From positions 132,690 through 196,689 of the forward strand of contig JBNGIQ010009593.1 of NCBI GenBank assembly GCA_049999765.1: a stretch of 64,000 nt of DNA, read 5' to 3'. This stretch comes from Phaeoceros laevis. Its lineage: Eukaryota; Anthocerotophyta; Anthocerotopsida; Notothyladales. The notes below the pieces were generated by a model that was not told where the DNA came from, ran no database searches, and saw only the letters and a program-made list of their open reading frames with translations. Positions 12,401 to 22,597 of this stretch are shown piece by piece; the stretch's first letter is position 1, and the number at the start of each line of letters is the position of its first letter. The position numbers and the translations under genes are program-made.

Positions 12401-15400
12401 TAACAGCTCTTTTCAACCGTGGAGAGATGGGGGGTGGCGGATGTGAATTTGGAGCAGAGCAAGCAATTTTGGTAAGAGATGAAACCAGCAAGCACGCCAT
12501 GTTAAGAAGTTTGGAGGCAATGAAAAAGACATGTCTTGTTCTCACCGTCGACGAGTGTAAAGGTCTTGAATTTCAGGTAAGATGTATCTTCTTTTCGCCT
12601 GGCTCAGCTGTGGCTTGCACACTTGTGTGACTGACGACCAATGCCCGTCGCAGGATGTTCTACTTTACAACTTCTTTGCAGATTCCGTGTGCGGGAGAAA
12701 GTGGAGAGTCCTCTATGCATCCCTCAAGGATGGAGATTTTCTAAGTGCAGAGGAGAAACAACATCTTGCTCCATCCAGATTTGAGTTCATCAAACACAGT
12801 GCTCTTTGTACCGAGCTTAAGCAACTTTATGTAGCAGTTACTCGGGCCCGTCAGAGACTTTGGATCTATGACAATGACGTAAATTCACACAAGCCTATCC
12901 TGGATTACTGGAGAGCTGCAAAACTTGTGCAGGTCCAATTTTTGGATGATTCACTAGCAGAAGATCTAAAAAGGAAGAGTAGCCCAGACGACTGGAAGAG
13001 GAGGGGAGTAAAGGTAATCGTGTAATATGCCTAACCGTATGTAGTTGAGGCACTGCAGGTTAAACTCGACCCTGACGGAGGCTCTTCATGTTGCCTGTAC
13101 AACGGTTTATGAAAATCGGCTGAGTCTGAAGCTGATGATAGTGTAGACTGGTGCACTTGAGAATTTTTTTGCCTGTACTAAAAAGTCCTACTTCGATGTT
13201 GCAGTTGTTTCAGGAGCGGCAATTCTCCAATGCAAAGCTCTGCTTTGACAAGGCAGGAGATCTGGTGAATTCTAGATTGGCAGAAGCTGAGGAGTGTTTG
13301 CAGGCAGCAAACAGGCCAGTAGTTGACTCGCACAAGGTTCAAAGCTTTCGGCAAACAGCACTTGACATCTTTCTTGATGTTAAGAATATTGACAAGGCGC
13401 TCAAGTGTTGCAAAATGCTAAATGATCACAAGCAAGCAGGTAATATCATCCATACCATTCTACGCCAGTTCCTATTGTCGTTTCTTGTTGGACCTGCCAT
13501 TGCTTGACCCTGCCACACGGTGTAAATAGGTGCCATTCTTGAGACCATTGGTAAGTTTGAGGACGCAGGCGGGTTCTACAGTGAAGGAAAACACTTCTTG
13601 GAAGCAGCGACTGCATATCATAAGGGAGCCTGTTATGAACAGTGTCTTGGTATCTGCTTGCAAAGCAAGACTTTTGATGCTGGTTTGGCTTATATAAGTC
13701 AATGGGAGAATGCAGTTGATCGAGAGAACCTAGAACACGCAGTTTCGTCCCTTGAGAGCATCAAAGTTGCATACCTGCAGAAGTGTGCAGATTATTACAA
13801 GAATTTAGGAAAAACCCAGGAAATGATGAAGTATGTGAAGTTCTTACCAACTATGGACTTGAAGAGATTAATCTTAAGGGAAACTCACTTGGAAGAATTG
13901 CTGGAGCTCGAAGAGGCTGCTGGGAGTTTTATAGAAGCTGAGAAGATTGCAGAGGAGCTAGGGTGTTGGGAACATTCTGCAGTACTTTCAGTCAAGGCAG
14001 GTAATGCCCAGCGAGGAGTGGACAAACTCCTGCATCTTGCCCAACTTCAAATATTTTGGGGCAACAGCGACGGTAAAGTGCTAATAGAAAAAGTTGAAGC
14101 TATTATAAGTAGTCACCCAGAGATATACAGTGTATCTAAGCTTGAGATGGATATCTTGAAGACGTGTAGAAATGGTAATAGAGGTCACTGGTTGGCAAGT
14201 TGGAACGAGCTGAGAAGCTTGCGCGCTCTAAGGCTGGAGATCATAGCAGGAAAGTCTGTTATCTGTGATATTCTCGATGACATGCTAGCTAGACCAGGAT
14301 GCTTTACTTCTAAGAGTTCAGAGCTATGGAACTTGCCAACACTTACCACATATGAAGCTGCTATAGAGGGTATGCAGATTTTAGTGGTGTGCAAAAGATT
14401 ATGGGTGATTTGGAGTAAGTGCGTCCATTCTATTCTGGAGGGTCTTGAGAGCTTGAGCTCCAAGGAGAACATGTGCGTGGCTGATGTGCATTCACTTCAG
14501 AGCTGTTTGGAGTTTTTGGGTGTAAGGCAAAGGGCTTCCGGGGCCTTTTACTTGGAATATCCGAAAGCATCGTGGCTGAAAGGGCAAAGACCAGATAGGA
14601 ATGGGGAGATATCAAAGAAGGATTTGACGACCTTGGCTCTTCAATACTGGAAGGACGAACTACTGCAGGTGACGAGGAGGATATCAAACGAAATAAAGGA
14701 ACTCCGTCTGAGACACTACTCTTCTTCAGGTGATCCCAGGTTGGATCTGGATATACACTTCGAGATCGGCATTGAAATGGTTGAGATTTTCCAGGTGCTA
14801 GAGAAGATGAACTTTCGCAATGTCGTACTCTCCGGGCAAACATACCTGCAGTGGTCCTCAAAAGTGGAGGGGATGCTTTTTGACTACGCAGGCCTTGTCT
14901 ATGGATCACCACGAAGCGAGGTCGTGGTCCAAGTTTTGGACTCAATAGCTATGAAATCTTGGCGAGAGAGGAGACTTGCATCCGCGCTGCTACTTTATCC
15001 ATACATCAGCCGGCAGTGCATCGATAAAATGATGAGTGACCCGAGCAAATCTGGAGTACCTCAGGCCATGTTACAATCATGGCGCCTCTTTTATCATGAG
15101 AGTCTAGGTGCTGAGCCTCCACTGCCTTGCGAGAGCTTGGTGAGTATACTCAAGACAAGCTTTCAGTATCATGTAGATATTCCGGCGGCAAGCGTCTGCT
15201 CTTGGGCGGAAAGAGTTGCGGTGTCTCTTTGTTCAGTCTACACCCACCTTCGTGGATTCATCATCCCTGTCAAGCTTGCGTATTCCTGTATGGCAGGTCC
15301 CAACCAGGAGCGTTTCTATTCCGAAGCTGCGAGAGTGCCTTGCAGATCTAGTCATCAATCAATGATTCCTCTTTTTGAGCATGTTATCGGCCAGATTCTG

Positions 15401-16165
15401 GAGTTCATCCAGGAGTTTGACGGTGTTCATTGGGCCAGGGAGTATAACATCCGTCTGATTAAGGTGCTGCTGATTCTTCTCATCAATCTCAATCTCAACG
15501 ATCAAATGTTTCGCGGAAAGAAGTTAGCTGCAGTTCAAAAAGTGTTCATGGCAAGTTACAGGATGTGGAACTTGCCTGCGCGCTTTGAGACAGAGTTGGT
15601 CAATGTTTTAAGAAGACAGCATGTCAAAATTGCTCAGGTGGGGCAAGCATTTGCTCGTGCGATAGGTGATATGGATCCTCTGATCGTCCTGAAGACTGAA
15701 GGCGTGGGTTTTGAGATGCCTGCCTGGGTACAGCGCGAGTTGCCGACTGTCATTATGGAGAATGACAGTTCCGGTAAACCAGTATTCAGCGGAAGGGGCA
15801 CCGTGATAGGCTTTAAGCCTTCTTATGCCGGTCGCCTATCTCACAGTCTGCTAGGCAGCCTGGAAGCAGGAGATTTAAGTCCTCTGTCTTCTATCTTTTC
15901 TAAGGAACCACCTTCTCAAACCAACCTGACGTCAGCAAACCCGGTCGATGACGACTCAACCAGGGAAATTGTAACGAACAGTGAAGGGGAAGTAGGAAAG
16001 CAAGGTGGAACACATTCCAGGAGTCAGATACCAGAGATTCCTGCTGGACAGACGAAGAATAGTGGAAAAGGTCAAGGATCCGCCATTTCTGAGAATTTAT
16101 CAAAAAGCTCGAAGGCAAAGCCCAAGAAAAAGGGTGGTAAGGCCAAGAAGAAGAAGACCCGCTAA
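6429..16165 (+). CDS. Giant SEN1-like plus UvrD-like double helicase
   Basis: Predicted nucleic-acid motor related to plant SEN1-like/TRANK1-like helicases; the physiological substrate is unknown. Twelve exons: 6429-6950, 7084-7590, 7667-8881, 8994-9321, 9463-9718, 9793-10000, 10093-10445, 10563-11075, 11154-12576, 12654-13013, 13205-13439, 13530-16165. All junctions are GT-AG and the sum is 8556 nt, exactly 2851 codons plus stop. Motor 1 (Upf1/Sen1 type): GPPGTGKT near residue 397, CAPTNTAI, IDEASQ near 709, VGDHKQLPAT, YRMHPEIS near 778, and AITRGR near 940. Motor 2 (UvrD/Rep type): GRSGTGKTT near 1224, VDEVQDL near 1573, GDTAQT, NFRTH, and VAVTRARQRLW near 1832. Residues from about 1895 on are a long helical, TPR-like region, ending in a Lys-rich tail (KPKKKGGKAKKKKTR) that could be a nuclear signal. 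Both ATPase motif sets are complete. Confidence 0.9.
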
Positions 16166-16757
16166 ATTTGTTGCTAGCTCACTGCACAATCTACTGGCAC
16201 TGCCATTGCGATCCTCTTCATCACAAGCGTGTGGACTTCGGACCCAAAAGCATGCATAGTAAAACATTCCCGTAAAGTAACCCGTCCTCGCTCGCCGCAC
16301 CTGCCGGTGCCCAAATGCTTGCTCCCCCTCCTGGCCGTCGCCCTTTTTCCATGTGGCCATCGCCGTGCTGCTGGCGCACGACACCGCTGCCTGCTCTCCT
16401 TGAGAGCTCCCTGCCGCTGCTGCGAGGTGCCGCTCTCTGGCGCCGTTGCATTTCACAAACGCTTCGATGGCTTTTGAATGTGCGCATCTTCCTCGCATCT
16501 CGGTGCACTACAACAGTCGGACTCAGCTGTTGGCCCATCAAACCTTGTTACCGCGGACAGACAGCAAGTAGACTTGTTAGACAATTCAACAATTGTACCA
16601 AAGGAATAAGGTTCCAGACACATGCGGAGACTTATCCTTACGCCATCAGGCGAACAGGCTGAGCGAAGGCTAGATGGCGAACCTATGCAGCGTACATTCT
16701 TTACCGAATGGGATGATTGTACATTTTTTGGCTCCCACAAGAGTTTGTGAGGTGCCT
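16166..16757. other. Convergent 3' flanks, no gene seen
   Basis: This 590-bp stretch separates the stop codons of the helicase gene and the convergent ADP-ribosylglycohydrolase gene. Overlapping open frames of 80-130 codons on both strands are Arg/Ala/Ser-rich and match nothing; I treat them as chance frames in a GC-rich 3' region. Confidence 0.5.
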
Positions 16758-18571
16758 TTAAAAAGGAAGTCTGAACGGAGGAACTATAAGGTTCCTTTTG
16801 TTCTTGTAGTACTCTTCCCCATTATGTACAGTGACAGGAGGTGGATATTTCTGGATCAGCTGATCCTGCTGTGCAACTGTCAACAAGTCCCTGCCTACTT
16901 CGCGTATCAAATCAGCCATTTCCACACTATCTCTCCACCTCCTCGGGATGGCAAATTCACCGTACAAGGCTCCCATGATATTGCCAGCAATTGCCCCTGT
17001 TGAATCTGAGTCACCTCCATGGTTCACAGCATAGCATATGGCGTTCTCCACGTCACCGTTTGCGATGAGGGCACAATAAACAGAAATGCCGAGAGCTTCT
17101 TCCCCAACAAAGCCTCTTCCCAGCTGTTTGATGTGCTTCAGAACGAGGTTTTGCTTGTCAGAAGATGAGAGAGTCCCATCTTCGAGTTCCACCTTCTTGA
17201 ATTCGGAGGCTAGTTTCTGTGCCTGTTGTACTTTGTGAAGTGTTTCTCCATTATGCCTCTCCCTCTCCAACAACGGTGTCGTTTTAGCAATGGCACTCTC
17301 AAGGGTATCACCTGTTAGTCACGCTACTTGCTTTAGCTCTTTAGAACAGGAACAAAAATGCAGCAAATGCTTCATAGCTTGTATAACTTTGGAGTAGACC
17401 CAGCTTGATTGAGAGGTACCTGACAGGATTCTTGCAAGTAGAGCCGCTTGATAGCCAGATGAAAGCCAGCCAGACGGATGAGTATGAGTGATGGCAGCTG
17501 AAACGCGCCCTAGCTTGAAGGCAAGCTCGGCTTGGTCATCACTTGACAGAAATGGAAAAGCACCAACTACAACAAGCCCACATGGTGCAACTCGCATGAT
17601 ACCTCCGCACCCTATCCACGAAACCTGTCAGAGCCAAGGAAGACGAATAGGGCTGGTCACGCAAGCAAACAAGGTAGTGGAAGCCGCTGCCAACCTTTGC
17701 TGTCATTTATCTTGTTGTCGTATGACCCCACACCCCCTGATTTGAGGCTGATCCGGCATGTCGCACCTGGGCCTCTGCGGTTCCGTAGTCCTGGCTGCTT
17801 CACTAGCATTCCTTGTTTCCTGACCTCCTCAAACAGAGGACTCTGAGAGGCCTCGCTCTGACAGTCCAACCATCTGGACGAATGCACTCGTCAGTTCGAG
17901 GAAGTACAAGGAGCTTCACAAGCAGCATGTGATAGCGATTTTCACCTAAGATAGGCTTGGTGGAGCGCTGGCACAGCATCTTCGGCTCTGAAGGTTTGCA
18001 GATCTAGGTTGTTGGAGCGGAACGAGAGGACTGTGGACAGCAACCCTTCAGCAGTAAACAAGGTCATTTGGGTGTCGTCTGTGAAGGCGCCAGGAATACC
18101 GTAGGTGTTCTCGAAGTCTCGTATCCCTGCACCCGGCAAATTAGGCAGCGCCTCAATTCTCCAAACCGAGTCACGGGAAGGGGAATCCAGCAGGAACGTG
18201 TGGAAGTACCAACCCGATGGCCCGAAGTCTTGAAAAATTTGCTGCGTTGTGAGGAACTCCACTTTGGCTCCCAACGCATCTCCGCATGCCCCTGCGAGCA
18301 AGCAGCCCGTAAATCGGTCCTCCATGCTCAACGTGCTTGCCATCTCCGCCACCTCGAGCCCCTTCCCTGCAGCTAGCTTAGCAAAGCTCCCAAACCCTGA
18401 AGTCCTACCCAGCAGCACAGCAGATCGTGAAGCTCGAAAGGCCCTGCCCAAATAAAGAGTCAAGCAGCCGCGACTGAGGTGTAACTTCTTTAGCCCAAGG
18501 ATGGAACGTCCCGCCTCTGCAGTGCAAGAGCACAGGGACTTGCACAAGGACTCTGGTGCATAATACTGCAT
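16758..18571 (-). CDS. ADP-ribosylglycohydrolase (DraG/ARH family)
   Basis: Dinuclear-Mg hydrolase fold that removes ADP-ribose from proteins or small molecules; the substrate cannot be told. Exons on the minus strand: 18571-18214, 18126-17946, 17873-17695, 17611-17420, 17311-16758, giving 487 residues. The second intron boundary pair (18213-18127) is an 87-nt intron with no stop and in frame; removing it restores the family spacing in GPSGIRDFENTYG. Metal-site motifs are present: GDALG near residue 97, FTDDTQM, the central HPSGW, and GGDSDSTGAIAG near the C terminus. The first 76 residues are Ser/Arg/Leu-rich and acid-poor, like a plastid transit peptide; an alternative start is the ATG at 18343. 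The family is widespread in bacteria, so a bacterial origin is possible, but the five-exon structure shows a settled nuclear gene. Confidence 0.88.
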
Positions 18572-19454
18572 ATAGTCTAACTGGACCTGTCACGCGGTTT
18601 CTCCGGTACTCCATGCCTTGACGCAAAAGCTTGGTACTTGGAGTGCGTGCAATTCGGGTAAGTTTCGAGGGGTATGATAATTCCTTACTATCCATACCTG
18701 CTGATGAGTAACTTGTACAACTGTGAAGGCGGGGGTTCGCTTGGAAGGAGAAAAGCATGGCTTAGCCATGTTCCGAAATTAGCAAAATGCTCGTCTCATG
18801 ATCTGTTGTTGGTGAGATACATTATGGAACCCTTCGTTCTTCTGCTGCAGTAGCTTCGAAGTTCGAAGAAATTGCAACCATGGAGATCAAACACTTATTT
18901 CCCCTGAGACCCGGTGGGCCCTACATCAACAAGCCAACACCACTGAAACCAACAGGAGCAAGCTCCTCTCCAGCTTCATACAGCTGGCGGAGAGTACCGA
19001 AGTGGAGAGTCTGCCTAGAAAACCCTGATCCCCTGATCGATTCTGAGAGTCCCGTGATTTGTGCTTTCCTGAGGGCTCGTCCAGGTGAGGTGGATGACTG
19101 CTGCTTCTCGCATTAGCTCTGTTCTGCAGACGTGCAGGTTTCAGTTGGCTACAGGTTCGTTTACTCTGCATTGGACAGGTTCTGATAGCCTTAAGAGCTG
19201 TCAGATAGCACAGGCAGACTTTCCCAGCGCAGTTGCAAAGGCAGGTAGGCCAAACGACGAATAGCAGGTCAGTCCTCAGAAGACCTGCATATTTGTTAGC
19301 CTCTCCAAGAAAACGACTTTCCACACCCCTCGCCATATTCAGACAGTAAGAGAAGATAAGCATCTCCAAATTGAGCAGCTCTTGTCCTGAACGATTCCTG
19401 AAACACCATGATGCAAAGCCCGTAACAGCACGACGAGATAAGCATCCAGTCGGA
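18572..19454. other. Intergenic between two minus-strand genes
   Basis: Holds the 5' flank of the glycohydrolase gene and the 3' flank of the lumen-protein gene. A 192-codon minus-strand open frame (18926-19504) overlaps the lumen-protein 3' end out of frame, lacks recognisable domains and is most likely chance. Nothing else seen. Confidence 0.5.
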
Positions 19455-20144
19455 TCACGGCACAAAGTCACCGTCCTCATCAACCTCGCTGAAATCAATG
19501 TCATCCAGGCGGCCGGAGCCCTGACGGTTGTTCACCTTCCCCAAGTATCCTGTACCCTTGAAATTCTTGAGCTCAAGCGGGCCCAACTTCGCCTGCGACT
19601 CGCTCACAGTGAGCTGAAACGAAAACTTGCTCTTGCCTGGAGGAACCTCCGCAATGGTGTCGACCCGGAGACTTTCCGCAGCATCCAGAGCCGGTTCTCC
19701 TTGCGCATCATACACCCTTCCGAAGATGTCCACATTGTACACCGGTTGCTTCATGGGGTTGAGTGCGTCACCTGTGACTCGGAAGCATGTGGCTCCGAAG
19801 GATGTCCGCCCTGTCACCGTGGTCTGGCCCTCCGGACACGCCACCGGAGTGGCCTCTATCCCTGACAACGCTATCTTCACGTCTGCTGATGCCGTTCCGC
19901 AGTAGCTCAGAGCTGCAGCTGAGATTCCCAGTAACAGAAGGTTCCTCCTTGGTAGATTCCTTTGGCTGGGCTGCTCGCGCTCCAGGCAAGCTTGCTCGAG
20001 TGGCTTCACTCCTGGTACACCGGCAGGTTTGGCAAATAGGACCGGGGGTCGGGGCTGCAGGGCAGACGTTGATGATAGGAAAAGAGGACTCGTTTTGAAG
20101 GCTGCCGTTCCCGACACCACTACACCGCAGTGCAGAGAAGCCAT
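19455..20144 (-). CDS. Thylakoid lumen protein, Tat-targeted
   Basis: Single-exon gene of 229 residues. The N terminus (about 1-65) is a Ser/Pro-rich stroma-targeting peptide. It is followed by PRRNLLLLGISAAALSYCG and an A-S-A cleavage site, a twin-arginine lumen-targeting signal. The mature part (about 140 residues) starts near DVKIALSG and includes YNVDIFGRVYDAQGEPALD and VPPGKSKFSFQL, with an acidic C terminus; it resembles small conserved plant lumen proteins, but I do not assign a named one. No membrane segment follows the signal. The location is therefore well supported and the function is not. A broken copy of the promoter and the first codons lies at 29470-29825 in the same orientation. 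Confidence 0.82.
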   Translation of the reverse strand: MASLHCGVVVSGTAAFKTSPLFLSSTSALQPRPPVLFAKPAGVPGVKPLEQACLEREQPSQRNLPRRNLLLLGISAAALSYCGTASADVKIALSGIEATPVACPEGQTTVTGRTSFGATCFRVTGDALNPMKQPVYNVDIFGRVYDAQGEPALDAAESLRVDTIAEVPPGKSKFSFQLTVSESQAKLGPLELKNFKGTGYLGKVNNRQGSGRLDDIDFSEVDEDGDFVP

Positions 20145-20625
20145 GGCACCAAGCTACTCCAACCAAGAATTCTTCCAAGCCCTATTTTCGGGCTCTTGCC
20201 GAGTGGAGTTGCGTGATGGGTTTGGCCAACTGATGAGAAGCGGGATGGCTGTCCAGTGGTCCAGGTGGGAAGTTGGGAACGCATGCACTCCAAATTTCCA
20301 ATATAAATTTGGATCTCAAGTCAAACCCATTCCGTCCCCAAGTATGCCCCGGTTTCCATCCATCCCGCTTTTAATAACTATCGCGGAGCCCTATATATCA
20401 GGGGTCAGGTGCGCGACCCACCACCCACACCCGGCTATAGCTTGTCTGCATCTGTGCCCATACTGTACACAACCCCATGCGGCATGCCCCCACCCATGCT
20501 CACCCTCGAGGCATGCCCGTGGGCCCGACACCCCTTCTACTTACTTTGGTCCTTGTGCACATTAATTGTTATCGTATCATGCCGAACTGGAAAATCCATG
20601 CAATTTTACATCAAAATGATTAAGG

Positions 20626-20690
20626 GTAGTAGTAGTAGGAAGATTATGGTGTTTAGCCAACTCCACATGGGAATTGAACACCCCAAGGGG
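20626..20690 (-). repeat. Dispersed SINE-like repeat, copy 1
   Basis: On the minus strand this reads ggggtgttcaattcccatg, then a conserved stretch through gagttggctaaacacc, ending in (tac)n. Nearly the same 58 bp occurs at 36361-36418 on the plus strand and a diverged version at 20970-21025. The tgTTCAATTCCC core resembles a tRNA-type B box and the short tandem tail is typical of SINEs; the class is inferred. Confidence 0.6.
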
Positions 20691-20969
20691 TTCGCAAGCA
20701 ATGCCGAACCATGGTCAAGTCTACGGTATTACGTTTTCTTGAGTATAGCTTAACTTAAATGGTAACATATATGACTTTAATTGATCATTGAAGGGACATA
20801 GCTTCATAAGTTCATAGTATTATTGAGTTTTTGGCTTTGGCTTTAGCCAAATCCTTGAGATTGTGTCGTTTTGCCAATCATAGCTAAATCCATGATTAAC
20901 CTAAATTTTATCACAGTTAGGTACAAATGACCTCACAATCAACTTTACATAAGCTACATTATTCATGTA

Positions 20970-21025
20970 ATGGTAGTAGAAAGAATATGCTAGCCGACGC
21001 CACATGGGAATCGAGCGCGCCGACA
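20970..21025 (-). repeat. Dispersed SINE-like repeat, diverged copy
   Basis: Minus strand reads gctcgattcccatgtgg, then cgtcggctagcatat and a tactacc tail, aligning with the copies at 20626-20690 and 36361-36425 with scattered substitutions. This shows the element is a family with members of different ages. Confidence 0.5.
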
Positions 21026-21678
21026 CGGTGGTGGCACACTAGGCGGATTGGTGGTCTGTACCTTGCAGGGAAGTGCGCCCCCTTTCCTACTTTCTTAACA
21101 CCTGGCTAAGCCAAGCACTAGGTGGGTAGACGACCTTTGCAACGCAGTGAGTCCGACCGCTCTATGCTCCTACGACAACGTAGTGAGTCCGACCACTCCA
21201 TGCTCCTACTGTGAACACGCGAGTCAGTATCCTAGCCTAAATACCTATGGTAGTCTAATCCCTATAGTAATCTAATCATGTTATTTTAAAGAAACCATTT
21301 TTGAAGCTTCTCAAGGTTATAGATGCATACACATCAAATTGCTCTAAAGATTATCTAAAGTCAATAATATCTTATATTACTCTCTTCATCACAGACTTAT
21401 ATTAAATGAAAGAAATTATGTGGAGCTCGCGTAACTTAAGATATAATATAAATTATGGATGACATAAATTATAGTAACACAAATTATTCTTATCCAAAAA
21501 GTGTATATAATTTCTCAATTTGTTTACAACCTAATCTTAAAGTATAGCTGGCTTCTTCAACAATGTGAATAAATATAGAAAATAAGTTCTTGCTCAAAGA
21601 TATCATTTACAATATTTTTGCTTAACTTTCTAACATAACTACACGCACCAAACCTTAGTTGCGGCCTTTGGCGGAACG

Positions 21679-21778
21679 NNNNNNNNNNNNNNNNNNNNNN
21701 NNNNNNNNNNNNNNNNNNNNNNNNNNNNNNNNNNNNNNNNNNNNNNNNNNNNNNNNNNNNNNNNNNNNNNNNNNNNNN
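21679..21778. other. Assembly gap of 100 N
   Basis: Exactly 100 N, the usual placeholder for a gap of unknown size. The flank is a GC-rich degenerate tandem repeat, so the gap is probably a collapsed repeat. Open frames running across it have no meaning. Confidence 0.95.
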
Positions 21779-22401
21779 GTGCGGAGGAGAGCGCTGGAGG
21801 AGGGCGAGGAGGAGGGCGCGGGCTGGAGGTGGGCGAGGAGGAGGGCGCGGGCTGGAGGAGGCACGCGCGCGCTAGAGGAGGGGCGCGCGAGGAGGGCGCA
21901 CCACCTGCTAAGTTAAAGTTACGAAGCAAAACGCACTACATATGTTTCGCCATAGGCCGAAAGTAAAGAAGTAATGAACTGTTTTTTATACTTCAATAAT
22001 TTTTAACCCATCCTGTGCATTTCGGACGCGTTTCGAACGGACGTACGTTCGAAATGCTTTTCGGGCTTCACCGAAACGCGTTTCCCGCAACTAAGCACCA
22101 AACCTTAGTTGTCGAAGCGTAAAATACTGAAGCGAGAATGTTAAATACATGACGTTAAATTGACGTTTCATTGAAAAATGGCGATTCGGAATCATCGTAT
22201 ACACGATGTATTTGCAAATATTTATATCACTATATACGATCTTGTCTATACATACTTAGTTACCTACTTAACTAGGTCTTAGATTTTGAGCATCGCAAAT
22301 GAGTGGGCGATAGCGGGCTTGGGCACTCTGACGCGGGCGGAGAGAAGCATGGCGGGAGGAGCGATGGCGGGCTAGGAGCGATGGCGGGCTAGGGCGATGG
22401 C

Positions 22402-22411
22402 NNNNNNNNNN
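22402..22411. other. Short gap of 10 N in a tandem repeat
   Basis: Ten N interrupt a run of gcgatggcgggctag-like units, probably a small unresolved copy-number difference. Confidence 0.9.
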
Positions 22412-22433
22412 CTTGAGCGATGGCGAGCGGAGT

Positions 22434-22597
22434 GATGGGGGCTCGCAACTAGCGCGTGAAGCGATGGGGGCTCGTAACTAGCACGTGCTAACTTCGAAAT
22501 TATACCCGATGGGGGCTCGTAACTAGCACATGCTAACTTCGAAATCATACCCGATGGGGGCTCATAAGTAGCACGTGCTAACTTCAAAATAATACCG
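22434..22597. repeat. 45-bp tandem repeat, three full copies
   Basis: Units begin gatgggggctcgtaactagc at 22463, 22508 and 22553, each 45 bp apart, with a shortened unit starting at 22434. Copies differ by a few substitutions. The unit contains cacgtg and ttcgaa palindromes. A minisatellite next to the gapped repeat cluster; no function is suggested. Confidence 0.85.

Larger units (their letters stand above)
20145..21644. other. 5' flank of lumen gene then AT-rich repeats
   Basis: The first 200 bp are shared with the downstream partial gene copy and presumably include the promoter. Beyond 20600 the sequence becomes AT-rich and contains two members of a short dispersed repeat (described separately). 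No coding signal was found. Confidence 0.5.

Noticed and set aside
16758-18571. Bacterial contamination suggested by the ADP-ribosylglycohydrolase
   Set aside because: Four phase-consistent GT-AG introns and a plant-like leader show a nuclear gene.
18926-19504. 192-codon minus-strand frame overlapping the lumen-protein 3' end
   Set aside because: It overlaps a well-supported gene on the same strand out of frame and shows no domain.
21659-21929. Open frames running through the 100-N gap
   Set aside because: They are artefacts of undefined bases and GC-rich tandem repeats.
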